Assembly: GCF_000961885.1 (NCBI RefSeq)
Contig: NZ_JZKH01000018.1
Span: forward strand, 1-64,000
Length of the DNA stretch: 64,000 nt
Source: Streptomyces rubellomurinus
GTDB taxonomy: Bacteria; Actinomycetota; Actinomycetes; Streptomycetales; Streptomycetaceae
Direction of reading: 5' to 3'
The position numbers and the translations under genes are program-made. Shown here one piece after another: positions 17,933-25,728 of the stretch. Each line of letters starts with the position of its first letter. The first letter of the stretch is position 1. The notes beneath the pieces are model-generated. The model was not told the origin of the DNA. It did no database searches and was given only the letters and a program-made list of their open reading frames with translations.

Positions 17933-18810
17933 GTGATCTCTTCCAACTTGCGTTCAAGGGCGGCGACGGTCGCGTCCGGCGAAAGAGCGCAGCGCTTGAG
18001 TCGGGCGAAGGCTCGCTCGGCTCGACGAACATCGCGCCCTGATTTACGCGGGAGCATACCGCCGACCGCTTCGACGAATGAGAAGCCCTCCACAGGCTCT
18101 CCCGGGAAGCGGAGAAGCGTGAGCCCGGACGCCAGGATCCCTGGTCGTCCGGCGCTGAGCGGGACCATGCGGACCGTGACGTTCGGGTACTGGGCCACCT
18201 TGAGGACGTGCCGGATCTGACTGGCAAGGATCTCTTCGTCGCCGCCAACCAGGAGGGCCACCTCTCCGAAGTAGGCGTCCAGCTCGAGGATCGGTTCTTC
18301 GGTGAGTCTGCGTTGGCGTAGGACGCGAATCTCCGCGGCGGCCTCGCTCTGGTCCTCGCTGAGGCCGTCGAGACCGGCAGCGATGATCTCGCGTGCGTAG
18401 TCCTCGGTCTGAAGCAACCCGGGGAAGCCGGAGAGGTAGTACTCGCACATTTGAGTGGCGTCGGCTTCGAGGCTGAGGAACTCGGCGAACGCGGAGCTGA
18501 TCGTGTCGGCAAACTCATGATCTTGCCACCAGTGCCTCGACTGGCTGTCGGTGGCGAAGGACTCGATCTCAGCTCGCTCCGGGCCGGTGATCCCGCAGTG
18601 GTCCAGAAAGGTCGCCAAGTCAGCTGCGGTGACGGGTAGTAGCGCTCGCTCGATCTTGCTGAGCCGAGCGGGGTTCCACCCCTTCAGGCCGGCGGTGACC
18701 TCGGCAAGCGTCTTGTTGTGCTCTGTTCGCCACGCTCGCAGCTCGTCTCCGAGGCGGATCTGCCTGATCGCTGACGGGTCCTCGCTCAACATCCCTCCCA
18801 TGGTCCGCAC
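17929..18810 (-). CDS. Helix-turn-helix regulator, Scr1/WhiJ type (DUF5753)
   Basis: 293 aa. N-terminal HTH at ~20-75 ('RLGDELRAWRTEHNKTLAEV', 'GWNPARLSKIERALLPVT') and a C-terminal DUF5753 ligand/sensor domain with 'MCEYYLSGFPGLLQTEDYAR', 'LEAVGG'-like end segment 'FVEAVGGMLPRKS' and the conserved 'RQRRLTEEP'. Co-translated with the DUF397 gene. A DNA-binding repressor-type role is standard for the family. It faces away from the HATPase gene at 18963; the two share an unusually AT-rich intergenic region. Confidence 0.9.
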   Translation of the reverse strand: MRTMGGMLSEDPSAIRQIRLGDELRAWRTEHNKTLAEVTAGLKGWNPARLSKIERALLPVTAADLATFLDHCGITGPERAEIESFATDSQSRHWWQDHEFADTISSAFAEFLSLEADATQMCEYYLSGFPGLLQTEDYAREIIAAGLDGLSEDQSEAAAEIRVLRQRRLTEEPILELDAYFGEVALLVGGDEEILASQIRHVLKVAQYPNVTVRMVPLSAGRPGILASGLTLLRFPGEPVEGFSFVEAVGGMLPRKSGRDVRRAERAFARLKRCALSPDATVAALERKLEEIT

Positions 18811-18837
18811 CAGTCTCGCTGTTCGAGCCGCGAGGAC

Positions 18838-18962
18838 TCAAGCCAACTCAAGATCAACTAATTTATTTTCTTCTTGTAGCTGTTTGGGTTGCAAATTCGA
18901 TTTTCGGTACCCCACACTCAACGTGACCGCTTGAACACGCCGCAGAAGGTGTGGGGTGACTC
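18838..18962. promoter_or_regulatory. AT-rich divergent promoter region with inverted repeat over an RBS
   Basis: The stretch 18843-18905 is far more AT-rich than the rest of the window (runs such as TAATTTATTTTC), as expected for promoters of the two divergent genes. ACCCCACAC at 18909-18917 is the exact reverse complement of GTGTGGGGT at 18949-18957, which overlaps the ribosome-binding sequence of the ATG at 18963. The transcript could fold to hide that site, or the repeat could be an operator. Confidence 0.45.
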
Positions 18963-19406
18963 ATGTCCACCTTGCGTAACCCGGTCCTCCGAACCTGGGA
19001 GACCGTCCTCACCGAGCACTCGACCTCGGTCCGCACCGCCCGTCGCCTGATCCGCGAGCAGCTGAACTCCTGGGGCTGGAGCGGCGACCCCGTCGACGAC
19101 CTCGTCCTCATCGCCTCCGAACTCGTCACCAACGCCGTCGTCCACGCCTGCCACGGGCAGGGTGAAGTCGGCCTCTCGCTCCAGGAGTTCGACGGCGACT
19201 GCCGGCTCGAGGTCCGGGACCCGCGCGGCGACCTCCGGGTCCGCCGCCCGCACCCCCGCCGGTTCACCGAAGGTGGCCGAGGGATCGAACTCGTCCGTCA
19301 GCTGGCGGTCGACTTCGGCGTCATCGTCCGCCGCGACGCCGGCAAGCGGGTCTGGGTCCGGGTCCTCCTCGACCCGGACAACAACCGTCCATCTCCCGGG
19401 AGTTGA
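18963..19406 (+). CDS. HATPase_c_2 anti-sigma-like serine kinase
   Basis: 147 aa. It has the GHKL ATP-binding N box 'ASELVTNAVVHACHGQGEVG', a G1-like 'VRDPRGD', and the G2 box 'EGGRGIELVRQLAVDFG'. This is the single-domain ATP-binding family common in Streptomyces, related to anti-sigma kinases such as SpoIIAB/RsbW. Targets are usually unknown. Start ATG 18963 with GGGGTG upstream. Coupled to the next small gene by a TTGA overlap. Confidence 0.88.
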   Translation: MSTLRNPVLRTWETVLTEHSTSVRTARRLIREQLNSWGWSGDPVDDLVLIASELVTNAVVHACHGQGEVGLSLQEFDGDCRLEVRDPRGDLRVRRPHPRRFTEGGRGIELVRQLAVDFGVIVRRDAGKRVWVRVLLDPDNNRPSPGS

Positions 19407-19591
19407 TCCCCATCAAGCTCGCCACGACGGCTGGGATCGCCATCGCCAGCCTCGCTCTCGCCTGCTTCGCCTCGGACCTCGTCTCCCCGAGCGAGCCGGC
19501 GACCGCCGACGTCGTCTGGTGGACCACCCTGGCCGCCGCCCTGATGACCGGCATCAACCGCCACAACAACTCATCCGACGACGACGATTGA
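19403..19591 (+). CDS. Small predicted membrane protein
   Basis: 62 aa, TTG start overlapping the upstream TGA. There are two hydrophobic stretches ('ATTAGIAIASLALACFA' and 'VVWWTTLAAALMTGI') and an Asp-rich end 'NNSSDDDD'. Unrecognised. The translational coupling to the anti-sigma-like gene supports it being real and possibly functionally linked. Confidence 0.5.
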   Translation: MIPIKLATTAGIAIASLALACFASDLVSPSEPATADVVWWTTLAAALMTGINRHNNSSDDDD

Positions 19592-19605
19592 CCCGAGGCG
19601 ACACC

Positions 19606-20340
19606 ATGACCAGCATGCACCCCGCCGCCATCGCCTTCCGCGACCCGGCGGCCCTCCGAGACCGCTGCGAGATCGGTGGCGTCCGGCTCCTCCGCGGCGA
19701 CCCCGACCACGAATCCGGCGCCGTGCTCCCGGCCGGCGAGTGGGCGCCGCTGTCGGGGGACCTTCCCGCACAGTGCGCGCCGTCCGTCTTCACCAAGGAC
19801 AGCGGCCTGGTGGAGTTCTTCCGGGCCCCCGCCACCGTGACCGACGAGTACTCGCTCGCCGCCCTGGTCCGCGTGTTGGGCGACCCGCACCCGATCCCGC
19901 TCGGCACGACCGACGACCCGCCCGGCGAGCCCGTCACCCACCGCCTGCCGGAGACCGGCCTGCGCCCCGGGCTCCACATCGACAGCTACCAGAACCTCCC
20001 GTACCTGGAGCGTGACACCTCGCGCCGCCGCCTCTGCGTCAACCTCGGCCCCGGCGAGCGCTACTTGCTCCTCGCGACGATCAACATCAAGTCCATCTGC
20101 CGCACGCTGCACGACCACTACGAGACCCACTACCCGCACACCGACGACCTCCGGCAGTTCCTCGCCGGCGGCAGACGGCGGCTCGGGGTCCTGCGCATCC
20201 GGATCGAGCCGGGGGAGGGCTGGATCGCTCCGACCGCGATGCTCCCGTACGACGAGTCCACGGAGGACCAGGAGCTGCCGTCCGCCACGGCCTCCTGGCT
20301 CGGCACCTGGGAGCGCGGCCTCTTCGGGCCGTTGATCTGA
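19606..20340 (+). CDS. Hypothetical protein, 244 aa
   Basis: Not recognised with certainty. ATG 19606 follows GAGGCGAC. Soluble, no transmembrane part. 'HIDSYQNLPYLERDTSRRRL' together with 'CVNLGPGERYLLL' and 'LGVLRIRIEPGEGWIAPTAM' suggests a double-stranded beta-helix (cupin or 2OG-Fe(II) oxygenase-like) fold with a possible H-x-D pair in 'LHIDSYQNLP' and Arg near the end, but the distal His is not obvious, so no catalytic claim is made. Third gene of the run starting at 18963. Confidence 0.6.
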   Translation: MTSMHPAAIAFRDPAALRDRCEIGGVRLLRGDPDHESGAVLPAGEWAPLSGDLPAQCAPSVFTKDSGLVEFFRAPATVTDEYSLAALVRVLGDPHPIPLGTTDDPPGEPVTHRLPETGLRPGLHIDSYQNLPYLERDTSRRRLCVNLGPGERYLLLATINIKSICRTLHDHYETHYPHTDDLRQFLAGGRRRLGVLRIRIEPGEGWIAPTAMLPYDESTEDQELPSATASWLGTWERGLFGPLI

Positions 20341-20554
20341 CCATAAGTCACCCTCCGTGTCCGCCCCGGTCGGCGGGGCGGGCGGCAAACCCAGAGTTGT
20401 GCAATGTGGAGTGCGTCATGCCCATGGGGCGTGAATGCGCATACGCGCGCCCCTCTGTGCGCCCCGCAATGTGAAGCAACGCTGCTCCGTCCTTCACGTC
20501 AGCGCCAGGTCCCCGGTTCTGTACACCTTCCTTCCTGTACTGAGGTACTTCGCC

Positions 20555-20992
20555 ATGCTCGAAACCCGCCCGGCCGTTCGCCGCCCCCGCACCTTCGCCG
20601 CGCGGCTCGACTCCCGCACCGAATCCACGCCCCTCGCGCGGCACCTCCTCCGCGCGTACCTCGCCGCCCTCCCCACCGGCGACCGCTACCGCGACGTCGC
20701 CGAGCTCCTCCTCGGGGAGCTCTTCGCCAACGCCGTCCAGCACTCCGACGCGCCCGACGACTGCCTCATCGAGATCCGCTTCGCCGTCATCAACGACCGC
20801 CTGCGCCTCGAAGTCCACGACGGCGGCAGCGGCCGCCCCACGCTCCGAGGCGCCAGCCCCGACGATGAACACGGCCGTGGCCTCCTCCTCGTCAACGAAC
20901 TCGCCGAGCGCTGGGGCTGCTGCCCCCGCGCCGGCGGCATCGGCAAGTTCACCTGGGCCTTCGTCGCCCCCGCCTCCGCGCTCGCGGCCTGA
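20555..20992 (+). CDS. HATPase_c_2 anti-sigma-like serine kinase
   Basis: 145 aa from ATG 20555 (MLETRPAVRRPRTF). N box 'LLLGELFANAVQHSDAPDD', G1 'EVHDGGSGRP', G2 'DEHGRGLLLVNELAERWG'. Second single-domain GHKL ATPase of this block. The 214-bp gap upstream contains no gene. The next gene starts 15 bases after its stop and is probably co-transcribed. Confidence 0.88.
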   Translation: MLETRPAVRRPRTFAARLDSRTESTPLARHLLRAYLAALPTGDRYRDVAELLLGELFANAVQHSDAPDDCLIEIRFAVINDRLRLEVHDGGSGRPTLRGASPDDEHGRGLLLVNELAERWGCCPRAGGIGKFTWAFVAPASALAA

Positions 20993-21007
20993 CAGGGAGC
21001 GCCCACC

Positions 21008-21568
21008 ATGCGACTGGCCCTCGCCGCCCGCCACCTGTTCGACACCGGCGCCACCCCCGCCGAGGCCTACGCCGCCCTTGCCCGCCGCACCCGCGAGCCC
21101 CTGCGCTCGGCCCGCGCCGTCTGCGCTGCCCTCGCGATCCCCGCCACCGAAACCGACCGCCGCCTCGGCGACTGCTACGACGCCCTGCTCGCCAACCCCC
21201 GCCCCGGCTCCGAGGACGACACCGGTGAACTCCTCGAAGCCCTCGGCGTGTTCGACGTCCCCAAGCAGCTCGACGCCCGCGAGCGAGCGATCATCGAGCT
21301 CTTCCTCACCGCCATCGACGCCATGGGCGCCATCCGCGCCGGCCACCAGCACGGTCTCGCCCGCTGGTTCACCACCGGCAACCTCACCGCCGCCTACCTC
21401 TCCCTCGCCGCGGCCCGACCCCTCCCCACCACCGGCGACCCCGAGCTCTACTGGACCACCCTCGTCACCGCCGGCGAACTCCTCACCGCCGACCCCGCCC
21501 CGGACGTCCGCCTCCGCAACGCCCTCGCCCGCTGCCGCGCGCGGGCCACTCACGCGACCACCCCGTAA
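21008..21568 (+). CDS. Hypothetical helical protein
   Basis: 186 aa, ATG 21008 preceded by CAGGGAGCG. All-helical prediction, no membrane segment, no recognised motif; 'ARERAIIELFLTAIDAMGAI' is the most hydrophobic helix. Co-transcribed with the HATPase gene at 20555 and closed by the hairpin at 21605. Confidence 0.6.
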   Translation: MRLALAARHLFDTGATPAEAYAALARRTREPLRSARAVCAALAIPATETDRRLGDCYDALLANPRPGSEDDTGELLEALGVFDVPKQLDARERAIIELFLTAIDAMGAIRAGHQHGLARWFTTGNLTAAYLSLAAARPLPTTGDPELYWTTLVTAGELLTADPAPDVRLRNALARCRARATHATTP

Positions 21569-21604
21569 CCGCAGGAAGTCGTCCCCGTTGATTTCCTGAG
21601 CGCT

Positions 21605-21637
21605 GCTGGCCGACCGGCGATGAACCGGTCGGCCAGC
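21605..21637 (+). terminator. Hairpin terminator after 21568
   Basis: GCTGGCCGACCGG pairs perfectly with CCGGTCGGCCAGC across a 7-base loop. There is no long U tract, as usual for high-GC actinobacteria. Confidence 0.6.
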
Positions 21638-21749
21638 TAATGGTGCGGACCGGGTCGGCCAAAGGAATTTCGTTCCCGGGAAAGCGCCCTCCGCCGGCGC
21701 GCAAAGGCGGCTACGGTCCACGAGAGCGGAAGCAGCGGAGGGGTGACCA

Positions 21750-22952
21750 GTGAGTCAGTGGCAGGACTTCACCACGGGCGAGCGGATCAAGATGCTCCGT
21801 GGGAAGGAGACCCAGGCCGAACTGGCAGAGCGCAGTGGGCTGTCGAAGCACACGATCCAGAAGGCCGAGCAGGACAGGACGGTGTCCTTGCCGACGCTGC
21901 TGCTCCTGGCGGAGGCGCTGCACTCCGACGTCTCGGTGATCCTCGGCCAGCAGGCCCCGCGGCGCGGGATGGGGCGGGACGATCGCTCGATGCTGCGCGA
22001 GTTGTCCCGGACGGTTCACGACACGGCTGCTGGTGTGCTTGCCGATCCGGCCGAGGGCGGGGCTCCGGCCCAGGCCGACCTCGCCGAGGCCGCCGAGCGG
22101 ATGTGGCGGGTTTACTGGCGCGGGGCGTATGCCGAGGCCGGTTCGCTGGTCGGGCCCTTCCTACGGTCGGTGGCGCTGTTCGCACGGTCCGTGCCAGCCG
22201 ACCAGGAGGCAGCGGCGGCCGGTCTGATGTCGGATGCCTATCGTGCGGCCGGCTTGATCGCCAACTTCCTCGGTGCAAGGGACTTGGCGTATTCGTCGGT
22301 CGGCCACGCCCTCCGGCACGCGGAGCTGGCAGCCGATCCTGTGCGGTTGTCGATGCTGGGCTCCGCCCGAGCGAGGGTGTTGCTACGGGACGCGCGGGTG
22401 GAGCAGGCGCTGCGGGAGACCGAGGCCGCCGCGACCCGTGCCGAGCCGAGGTTTTCCGAGCAAGGGACGGGGTTGTTGGCCGCGTACGGAAAGAACATCA
22501 CCTTCGCCGCGGTCGCGGCGAGTCGACTCGGGGATTCCGACCGGGCTGCGGACCTGCTCTCCCAGGCACATGCGGTGGCGGCGCGGCTGGGGCGCGACGT
22601 CTTCGGAAACGGGATGCAGTACGGTCCGAGCTATGCGGGTGCGCAGGCCGTGGGGATCAACGTGACCCTCGGAAACGCGACCAAGGCACTTGACCTCTCC
22701 CGGCGATTCGATCCGTCCGGCCTGACGCAGGCCGCGCACAACCGGATGCAACTGGACATCGCGCTCGCCCAGTGCGACTCGCGGCAGTGGGAATCCTCCC
22801 TCGACACCCTGCTCGAGGTCTGCTCAGCCCATCCGGAGTGGGCCAAGCACCAGGCCATCCCCGGGGTGATCATCCAACGGGCCGGTCGCGCTGGGAACAG
22901 CCGAATCCGCAAATTGTCTGAGATCCTGGGGACCTCGCCGGACATCCGGTGA
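21750..22952 (+). CDS. XRE-family regulator with C-terminal TPR-like domain
   Basis: 400 aa from GTG 21750. HTH at ~8-65 ('RIKMLRGKETQAELAERSGL' then 'SKHTIQKAEQDRTVSLPTLL'). The rest is a long array of helical hairpins resembling tetratricopeptide repeats ('AYRAAGLIANFLGARDLAYS', 'AASRLGDSDRAADLLSQAHA'). This regulator type is common at RiPP loci. It is the first gene upstream of the FxLD cluster and likely its controller (inference). A 10-bp palindrome TTCCCGGGAA at 21673-21682, in its leader, is a possible autoregulatory site. A decayed C-terminus of the same protein type recurs at 31985-32294. Confidence 0.85.
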   Translation: MSQWQDFTTGERIKMLRGKETQAELAERSGLSKHTIQKAEQDRTVSLPTLLLLAEALHSDVSVILGQQAPRRGMGRDDRSMLRELSRTVHDTAAGVLADPAEGGAPAQADLAEAAERMWRVYWRGAYAEAGSLVGPFLRSVALFARSVPADQEAAAAGLMSDAYRAAGLIANFLGARDLAYSSVGHALRHAELAADPVRLSMLGSARARVLLRDARVEQALRETEAAATRAEPRFSEQGTGLLAAYGKNITFAAVAASRLGDSDRAADLLSQAHAVAARLGRDVFGNGMQYGPSYAGAQAVGINVTLGNATKALDLSRRFDPSGLTQAAHNRMQLDIALAQCDSRQWESSLDTLLEVCSAHPEWAKHQAIPGVIIQRAGRAGNSRIRKLSEILGTSPDIR

Positions 22953-22986
22953 GCGCTGCGCCGACCCCTCAGCCTGGGAGTGCCCG

Positions 22987-23628
22987 TTGTCGCCCTACCG
23001 CGGCCTGATACTCGACTTCGCGGGAGTGATGACCACTCCGATCGGCCGGTCCTCGCGGGCATGGTGCGCCAGCGAGGGACTACCGGCCGACGCCTGGCGA
23101 CGAACGCTGGAGGACGATCCGGCGGGACGGGCGCTGTACGTGGAGCTGGAGCTTGGCCGGATGCCGCAGGCTGACTGGAACCAGCGGACAGCGGCACTCA
23201 TGGGTGTCTCCGGGGAGAACCTGATGGGGCGTGCCCACGGCGGGGTACGGGCCGTGCCGGAGATGGTGAACTTGGCGGAACGTGCCCGTGCCGCAGGCAT
23301 CGTCGTCGCCTTGCTGTCGAACAGCTACGGATTCGATCCGTACAACCCCTATGTCGCGACGGGGATTTGGGGACTTTTCGACGTGCGAGTCATCAGTGGA
23401 CTCGAGGGGATCGCGAAGCCGGACCCGGTGATTTACCGGCGTACGCTGGAACGTATGGGTCTTGCCGGCTCCGACTGCGTCTTCGTGGACGACCACCGGC
23501 AGAACCTCGCGCCTGCCGAAGCCCTGGGAATCACGCCCGTTCTCGCGGACGGACCCAGCGTCGCCGCCAGGGTGGCCCGGCTGCTGGACCTGGAGCCCGT
23601 CGAGTCGAGCCCCGCTCCCTGCGTCTGA
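22987..23628 (+). CDS. HAD-superfamily hydrolase-like protein with variant motif I
   Basis: 213 aa, TTG 22987 with GGGAG upstream. HAD motifs: I 'LILDFAGVMTT', II 'VALLSNSYG', III 'GIAKPDPVIY', IV 'CVFVDDHRQN'. The usual DxD of phosphatases is DFA here, i.e. the second Asp (general acid/base) is Ala, as in some haloacid-dehalogenase/epoxide-hydrolase-like branches that are poor phosphatases. Same strand as the regulator 34 bp upstream and the RiPP genes downstream, but separated from the latter by a strong hairpin. Role unknown. Confidence 0.8.
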   Translation: MSPYRGLILDFAGVMTTPIGRSSRAWCASEGLPADAWRRTLEDDPAGRALYVELELGRMPQADWNQRTAALMGVSGENLMGRAHGGVRAVPEMVNLAERARAAGIVVALLSNSYGFDPYNPYVATGIWGLFDVRVISGLEGIAKPDPVIYRRTLERMGLAGSDCVFVDDHRQNLAPAEALGITPVLADGPSVAARVARLLDLEPVESSPAPCV

Positions 23629-23654
23629 CGTTGCGTCATGGTTCGACGTGGATA

Positions 23655-23683
23655 GTGGAGTCGTACGCGCCGTACGACTCCAC
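23655..23683. terminator. Perfect 13-bp hairpin after the HAD gene
   Basis: GTGGAGTCGTACG pairs with CGTACGACTCCAC across a 3-base loop; a related half copy (AGTCGTACGG) follows at about 23702. It is probably a terminator of the regulator-HAD unit; the extra half copy leaves open an operator function. Confidence 0.55.
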
Positions 23684-24161
23684 CGTCCCGCGACCTTTGG
23701 AAGTCGTACGGCCCGCAGGTTTGCTCAGAGCGACGGTGCTGTGACAGTAGTGACATGCCTTCGAATGCACCTCGATCGCCGGTCCGGGTCCTCGTGGTGA
23801 TCCACTTCGCCTCGCCGGGCGAAGGCTTCGCCGGCGTATTGGAGACCCGCCGCCGGTGCGCGGAGACCTGGGAGTGGGTGGTCGCCGCGGTGTTCATCGA
23901 CGCGCGGGTGCTGCCCCCGTTTTGCTGAGCGTCCTGGGCGGCGGCCGGCCGGACATCAGGATCGCCGAGAGCGACAGTCTCGGCACTGTGGCGCCGGCGA
24001 AGGTTGATGCCCGGCATCCGACTGCGCCCAGCCGTCCCCGATTGTCGCGAGGCCGCCGGCGCCCATCGATCGCCACTGACAGTGGCGGTCCGTATGCTCT
24101 GGGCTTCTAACTGCACATCGTTTTCGTAAAGTTGACTGATCATCACATGAGAGAGAGTCCC
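23684..24161. other. Intergenic region before the FxLD biosynthetic genes
   Basis: 478 bp with no gene I can support. A plus-strand open stretch around 23780-23927 ('RVLVVIHFASPGEGFAGVLE') faintly resembles the N-terminus of a serine recombinase but has no start or continuation. The promoter of the methyltransferase-precursor-lanB operon must lie here or just upstream of 24162. Confidence 0.35.
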
Positions 24162-25385
24162 ATGCCCGACACGGTGGAGACCGACGTCACCAGCGCCGAC
24201 ACCCCCGAGCAACTGCGCTCGGCGATGACGGACAAATTGCTCGCGGAAGGCAAGATCACCAGCGATGGCGTCGAGCGCGCGTTCCGCACGGTGCCGCGCG
24301 AGGTCTTCGTCCCCGAGGCGCCCGCCAGGCAGGCGTACGACGTGGACGACGTCGTGATCACCAAGCGGAACGGGTACGGCGTTGCGATCAGCTCCGTCTC
24401 CGCCCCCCGCATCCAGGCGTTCATGCTGGAGCAGGCCGACCTCCAGCCCGGCCACCACGTCCTGGAGATCGGCTCCAGCGGCACCAATGCCGCGATGATC
24501 GCCGAGATCGTCGGCGACAAGGGCGAGGTCACCACCCTGGACATCGACCAGGACGTCACCGACCGCGCCACCCGCGGTCTGGCCGGCACCGGCTACGACC
24601 GGGTGAACGTCGTCCTCGGCGACGGCGAACAGGGCTGCGCCGATCACGCCCCCTTCGATCGCATCCTCGTCACCGTGGGAGCCTGGGACATCCCGCCGGC
24701 CTGGGTGAATCAGCTCACCGAGCACGGCACCATCACGGTCCCGCTGCGGATGCGCGGCGTCTCGCGCTCGATCACCCTGCGCCGCGACGGCGACCGCCTG
24801 GTGAGCGTGTCCGCCGAGATGGCCGGGTTCGTGCGGATGCAGGGCGAGGGCGCGCACGAGGAGCAGCTGCTGCTCCTGCACGGCAAGGAGGTCGGACTCC
24901 GGTTCGACGAGGAGCCGCCGACCCACGCCGACAAGCTCACCGGCGCGCTGGACACCGCACGCGTCGAGGAATGGACCGGGGCGACGGTCGGGCAGACGGA
25001 GCCGTTCGACTCCCTGCACCTGTGGCTCGCCAGCGCGCTGCCCGGCTTCTGCATGCTGTCCGCGACCTCGGACACCAAGCTCGTCGCGCCGCAGAACCGC
25101 ACGGCCTGCCCGGCGATGACCGACGGTTCGAGCCTGGCCCACCTCGCGCTGCGCAAGGTCAGCGACGACCCGAGGACGTTCGAGTTCGGCGCGCACGGCT
25201 ACGGGCCCGAGGCGGCGAAGCTCGCCGCCGAGCTGGCCGAGCAGGTTCGGGTCTGGGACCGCAGCCACCGTTCCGGGCCGGGGCCGCAGTTCACGATCCA
25301 CCCGGCCGGGACACCGGACGAGCAGCTCGGAGAAGGCCGCGTCATCGACAAGCGGCACACCCGCATCACGATCTCCTGGCCGTGA
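24162..25385 (+). CDS. FxLD-system methyltransferase (PCMT-like)
   Basis: 407 aa from ATG 24162, chosen because AGAGAGAG is at proper spacing; ATGs at 24132 and 24147 are alternatives. The N-terminal two thirds match protein-L-isoaspartate O-methyltransferase: 'AFRTVPREVFVPEAPARQAY', then SAM motif I 'HHVLEIGSSGTNAAMIAEI', 'VTTLDIDQDVTDRA', and 'FDRILVTVGAWDIPPAWVNQ'. The C-terminal ~150 residues are the extension seen in the 'methyltransferase, FxLD system' family encoded beside FxLD precursors. Related LanSA-type enzymes methylate an Asp in lanthipeptides, leading to isoAsp; the same on Asp43 or Asp46 of the adjacent precursor is inferred, not shown. 50 bp upstream of the precursor gene. 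Confidence 0.9.
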   Translation: MPDTVETDVTSADTPEQLRSAMTDKLLAEGKITSDGVERAFRTVPREVFVPEAPARQAYDVDDVVITKRNGYGVAISSVSAPRIQAFMLEQADLQPGHHVLEIGSSGTNAAMIAEIVGDKGEVTTLDIDQDVTDRATRGLAGTGYDRVNVVLGDGEQGCADHAPFDRILVTVGAWDIPPAWVNQLTEHGTITVPLRMRGVSRSITLRRDGDRLVSVSAEMAGFVRMQGEGAHEEQLLLLHGKEVGLRFDEEPPTHADKLTGALDTARVEEWTGATVGQTEPFDSLHLWLASALPGFCMLSATSDTKLVAPQNRTACPAMTDGSSLAHLALRKVSDDPRTFEFGAHGYGPEAAKLAAELAEQVRVWDRSHRSGPGPQFTIHPAGTPDEQLGEGRVIDKRHTRITISWP

Positions 25386-25435
25386 TCGACAGGCCAGGCC
25401 GGAGAAGGCAACCAATACCCAAGGAGGGGACCAGC

Positions 25436-25633
25436 ATGGCGCCTCAGACGCTCACCGCGCCGGAGACCGAGAACGCGACGGTCAGCGGCCTCGGCGGCTC
25501 GGAGTTCGACCTGGACCCGACCATCGTGGAGAGCGGCGACGTGTTCGCCAACCTGCTGCGCGACACGAACGACAACTGCGGCAGCACCTGCTCCGGCAGC
25601 GCCTGCGCCAGCGGCGGCGGCAACGTCGGCTGA
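25436..25633 (+). CDS. FxLD-family lanthipeptide precursor
   Basis: 65 aa, preceded by a strong AAGGAGGGGA ribosome-binding site. The leader holds the defining motif F24-D25-L26-D27 ('GGSEFDLDPTIVES'), analogous to the FNLD box recognised by class I LanB enzymes. The C-terminal part from about residue 42 is the likely core: three Cys (48, 52, 57) with Ser/Thr at 44, 50, 51, 53, 55 and 59 and a Gly-rich end. Three thioether rings at most are possible; the cleavage site is not evident and no protease gene is in the cluster. Asp43 and Asp46 are candidate methylation sites. Confidence 0.92.
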   Translation: MAPQTLTAPETENATVSGLGGSEFDLDPTIVESGDVFANLLRDTNDNCGSTCSGSACASGGGNVG

Positions 25634-25651
25634 CCTGAACAGCTGAACGTT

Positions 25652-25693
25652 CGGCGGGCGGGCCGGGACCGAAGGGCCCTGGGCCGCCCGCCG
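25652..25693 (+). terminator. Strong hairpin between precursor and lanB (probable attenuator)
   Basis: CGGCGGGCGG on the left pairs with CCGCCCGCCG on the right, with further GCC/GGC pairing inside. Position between a precursor gene and its modification genes suggests partial termination that keeps precursor transcript in excess. Confidence 0.55.
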
Positions 25694-25728
25694 GGCCCTC
25701 TTCCGTCTTCTCATGGGGGTGATGAGCG

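Noticed and set aside
23433-25415. 660-codon minus-strand open frame opposite the FxLD methyltransferase
   Set aside because: Antisense shadow; the plus strand encodes a clear SAM methyltransferase there.
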